A DNA stretch of 41,820 nucleotides from an uncultured Oscillospiraceae bacterium (GTDB lineage: Bacteria > Bacillota > Clostridia > Oscillospirales > Acutalibacteraceae). Below, piece by piece: positions 40,640-41,820 of this stretch. The position numbers and the translations under genes are program-made. The notes beneath the pieces were generated by a model. The model worked only from the letters and a program-made list of their open reading frames with translations, ran no database searches and was not told the origin of the DNA. Within the stretch, counting starts at the first letter, position 1, and every line of letters starts with the position of its first letter. The DNA is taken from NCBI GenBank assembly GCA_900547105.1, contig URFL01000014.1, forward strand, positions 1-41,820, in the 5' to 3' direction.

Positions 40640-40791
40640 GGCCCCTTTGAGTAAAGGGGGCTGTCACGACCGTGGTCGTGACTGGGGGATTGTCGCCGTC
40701 CGCCGGACGGCGGGTAACTCGCCATTTTCGTTACAATCCCTCCGTCTTTTTGCTGCGCAAAAATCCACCTCCCTTTACACAAGGGAGGCTT
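40640..40791. repeat. MITE-like palindromic element, family 2 (copy 2)
   Basis: The left end GGCCCCTTTGAGTAAAGGGG and the right end CCTCCCTTTACACAAGGGAG are imperfect inverted repeats. The interior, with CACGACCGTGGTCGTG and CCCTCCGTCTTTTTGCTGCG, matches the copy at 23206-23359. Confidence 0.75.
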
Positions 40792-40827
40792 GCGCTCGCT
40801 ACAAGATAACAGCCCATTCTTGTCCGC

Positions 40828-40863
40828 AAAAAAGCCGTTCACCCATAAGGTGAACGGCTTTTT
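40828..40863 (-). terminator. queT terminator (bidirectional)
   Basis: A 13-bp stem AAAGCCGTTCACC/GGTGAACGGCTTT with T runs on both sides, 46 bp beyond the queT stop. Confidence 0.88.
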
Positions 40864-40909
40864 GTTGATCCGCGCGGGCACACGCAACCATCCAACGGCC
40901 CGCGGACCG

Positions 40910-41458
40910 TTACGATACCGCTTTGGTGCGTTGACCGAAAATTTTATTTGCTGCGCCGCTTTTATCCAGCACGCCGAACAGCAGCAGTCCGCCTACCGTC
41001 GCGGTCACAAGCTCGCCCGCACCGACGCTGAGCGCGCACACGCCGTAGGTAGCGGGGCTGAAATCCAAAAAGAAAATTGCCAGCTCTGCGCCCACGATCA
41101 CGGCATTGGTGATCACAGCGGGCAGTGCCGCCAGCACCGGCAGTCCCTTGACCCGCATATGGCGCAGTGCATACGTAAGCAATGCCGCCAACAATGTTGC
41201 CAGCGTGCCGAACACCATATCCAGCGTACCGGCGGGATTGGCTCCGCTCAACAGCCCCAGCAAATTGGCCAGCAAACAGCCGACGGTCAGCCCGGGGATC
41301 GCCGCCGGCGTGAACACCGGCAAAATGGTGAGTGCCTCGGACACACGAAACTGCACTTCGCCGTATGCCAGCGGTGCGATCGCGAACGTCAGCGCGGCAT
41401 ACATGGCGGCAATCAGCGCGGCCTCGGTCAGATGTCTTACACGGTTTTTGTTTGTCAT
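40910..41458 (-). CDS. queT: Queuosine precursor transporter QueT
   Basis: Integral membrane substrate-binding (S) component of an ECF-type uptake system for preQ0/preQ1 or queuine, 182 residues with about five or six membrane segments. The signature YGEVQFRVSEALTILPVFTPAAIPGLTVGCLLANLLG matches the QueT family, followed by TLDMVFGTLATLLAALLTYALR. I start at the ATG at 41458, 8 nt after GGAGG; the in-frame ATG at 41473 lies inside the riboswitch pseudoknot. The preQ1 riboswitch upstream supports the substrate call. It is a single-gene unit; the ECF energy-coupling genes are elsewhere. Confidence 0.92.
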   Translation of the reverse strand: MTNKNRVRHLTEAALIAAMYAALTFAIAPLAYGEVQFRVSEALTILPVFTPAAIPGLTVGCLLANLLGLLSGANPAGTLDMVFGTLATLLAALLTYALRHMRVKGLPVLAALPAVITNAVIVGAELAIFFLDFSPATYGVCALSVGAGELVTATVGGLLLFGVLDKSGAANKIFGQRTKAVS

Positions 41459-41466
41459 GGTACATT

Positions 41467-41510
41467 CCTCCATAGTTTTGTTTTAGGTCAGGATGGTTTC
41501 GAACTGACCA
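41467..41510 (-). promoter_or_regulatory. preQ1-I riboswitch
   Basis: On the minus strand, P1 is GGTCAG/CTGACC (41504-41509 and 41486-41491). It encloses a 12-nt loop starting TTC and is followed by the A-rich tail TAAAACAAAACTA. CCAT in the loop (41493-41496) pairs with ATGG (41470-41473) to form the H-type pseudoknot P2. ATGG runs into GGAGG, the queT ribosome binding site, so bound preQ1 should block translation. Confidence 0.82.
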
Positions 41511-41536
41511 CGAAAAGCATCTTTTCGCCGGGAGAT

Positions 41537-41565
41537 ATTGTACGGCACCCGCCGCCGTTTGTCAA
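41537..41565 (-). promoter_or_regulatory. queT promoter
   Basis: A consensus TTGACA (41560-41565), a 17-bp spacer and TACAAT (41537-41542) on the minus strand, about 30 bp upstream of the riboswitch. A CGAAAAG/CTTTTCG hairpin lies between them. Confidence 0.88.
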
Positions 41566-41589
41566 GCAGCGACTACATTTACGACCGAT

Positions 41590-41660
41590 ACATTATCTGC
41601 CACAAGTAAATGTATTTGCTTGTGGGACGATGTGGGCATCGTCCCCTACGAAAAGATGGC
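41590..41660. repeat. Inverted copy of a dispersed short repeat
   Basis: GGGACGATGTGGGCATCGTC followed by CCCTACG is the reverse complement of the unit seen at 22303 and 22858. Its own GGGACGATG/CATCGTCCC symmetry forms a hairpin. Confidence 0.65.
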
Positions 41661-41682
41661 AGGGAAAGCAGAGGTTTCGGTC

Positions 41683-41820
41683 GGCTCCCTCTGACGAGGG
41701 AGCTGTCGAGCGCCAGCGAGACTGAGGGAGAGATAGAGTTTTTGAAATACACAAAGCGGGCGATATTTTCTCTCCCTCCGTCTTTTTGCTGCGCAAAAAT
41801 CCACCTCCCTCGTCAGAGGG
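41683..41820. repeat. MITE-like palindromic element, family 2 variant, cut by the window end
   Basis: The left end GGCTCCCTCTGACGAGGGAG and the right end CTCCCTCGTCAGAGGG are near-perfect inverted repeats. The interior holds GTCGAGCGCCAGCGAGACTG and then CCCTCCGTCTTTTTGCTGCG, the latter shared with the copies at 23206 and 40640. A half copy lies at 22722. Confidence 0.75.

Noticed and set aside
40790..41725. 311-codon plus-strand frame antisense to queT
   Set aside because: Shadow of queT plus repeat sequence; queT has a promoter, a riboswitch and a family signature on the other strand.

Overview
This window looks like chromosomal DNA from a GC-rich member of the Clostridia, most likely Oscillospiraceae/Ruminococcaceae. 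Supporting signs are a pyruvate:ferredoxin oxidoreductase, the Gram-positive ribosomal gene order with a KOW-domain gene between map and infA, the zinc-binding S14 and S4 types, sigma-A type promoters, a preQ1-I riboswitch, and dense short palindromic repeats between genes. The taxon is inferred from content; no 16S gene is visible.

Layout: (1) 1-8700, + strand: a complete arginine operon argG-argH-argC-argJ-argB-argD-argF. It has a sigma-A type promoter at 611-638, two ArgR boxes upstream (475-488 and 587-600), and a strong terminator after argF. The seven genes cover glutamate N-acetylation/recycling (ArgJ) through to argininosuccinate lyase. (2) 9063-12779, - strand: nifJ (PFOR) alone with its own promoter. 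(3) 12877-14424, + strand: a CNNM/CorC-type membrane protein. (4) 14341-16831, - strand: nadB-nadC for quinolinate and NAD synthesis, without nadA. (5) 16883-18215, + strand: hflX. (6) 18299-20079, - strand: an SDR and an aldo/keto reductase, apparently one operon, from a promoter with the 19-bp spacer and dyad typical of MerR-family control. (7) 20109-21896, + strand, divergent: a nitroreductase, a small polytopic membrane protein and an isoprenylcysteine methyltransferase-like protein. (8) 21876-23860: a 2-kb nest of MITE-like repeats around a tRNA-Arg(CCG) gene. (9) 23867-40025, - strand: one continuous S10-spc-alpha super-operon of 31 genes, rpsJ through rplQ, including secY, adk, map, infA and rpoA. 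It is read from a promoter at about 40010, through a roughly 340-nt leader containing an intrinsic-terminator-like hairpin, to a terminator at 23867-23905. (10) 40330-40800: more repeats. (11) 40828-41565, - strand: queT, a queuosine-precursor transporter, with a preQ1-I riboswitch whose pseudoknot overlaps the ribosome binding site. (12) 41590-41820: further repeats running off the window.

No prophage, CRISPR array, defence island or clearly new multi-gene system is visible. The most interesting material is regulatory or structural: the S10 leader attenuator, the paired ARG boxes, the MerR-type divergent oxidoreductase locus, the riboswitch-controlled queT, and palindromic elements in which one copy has its core inverted and another supplies the 3' end of a gene.
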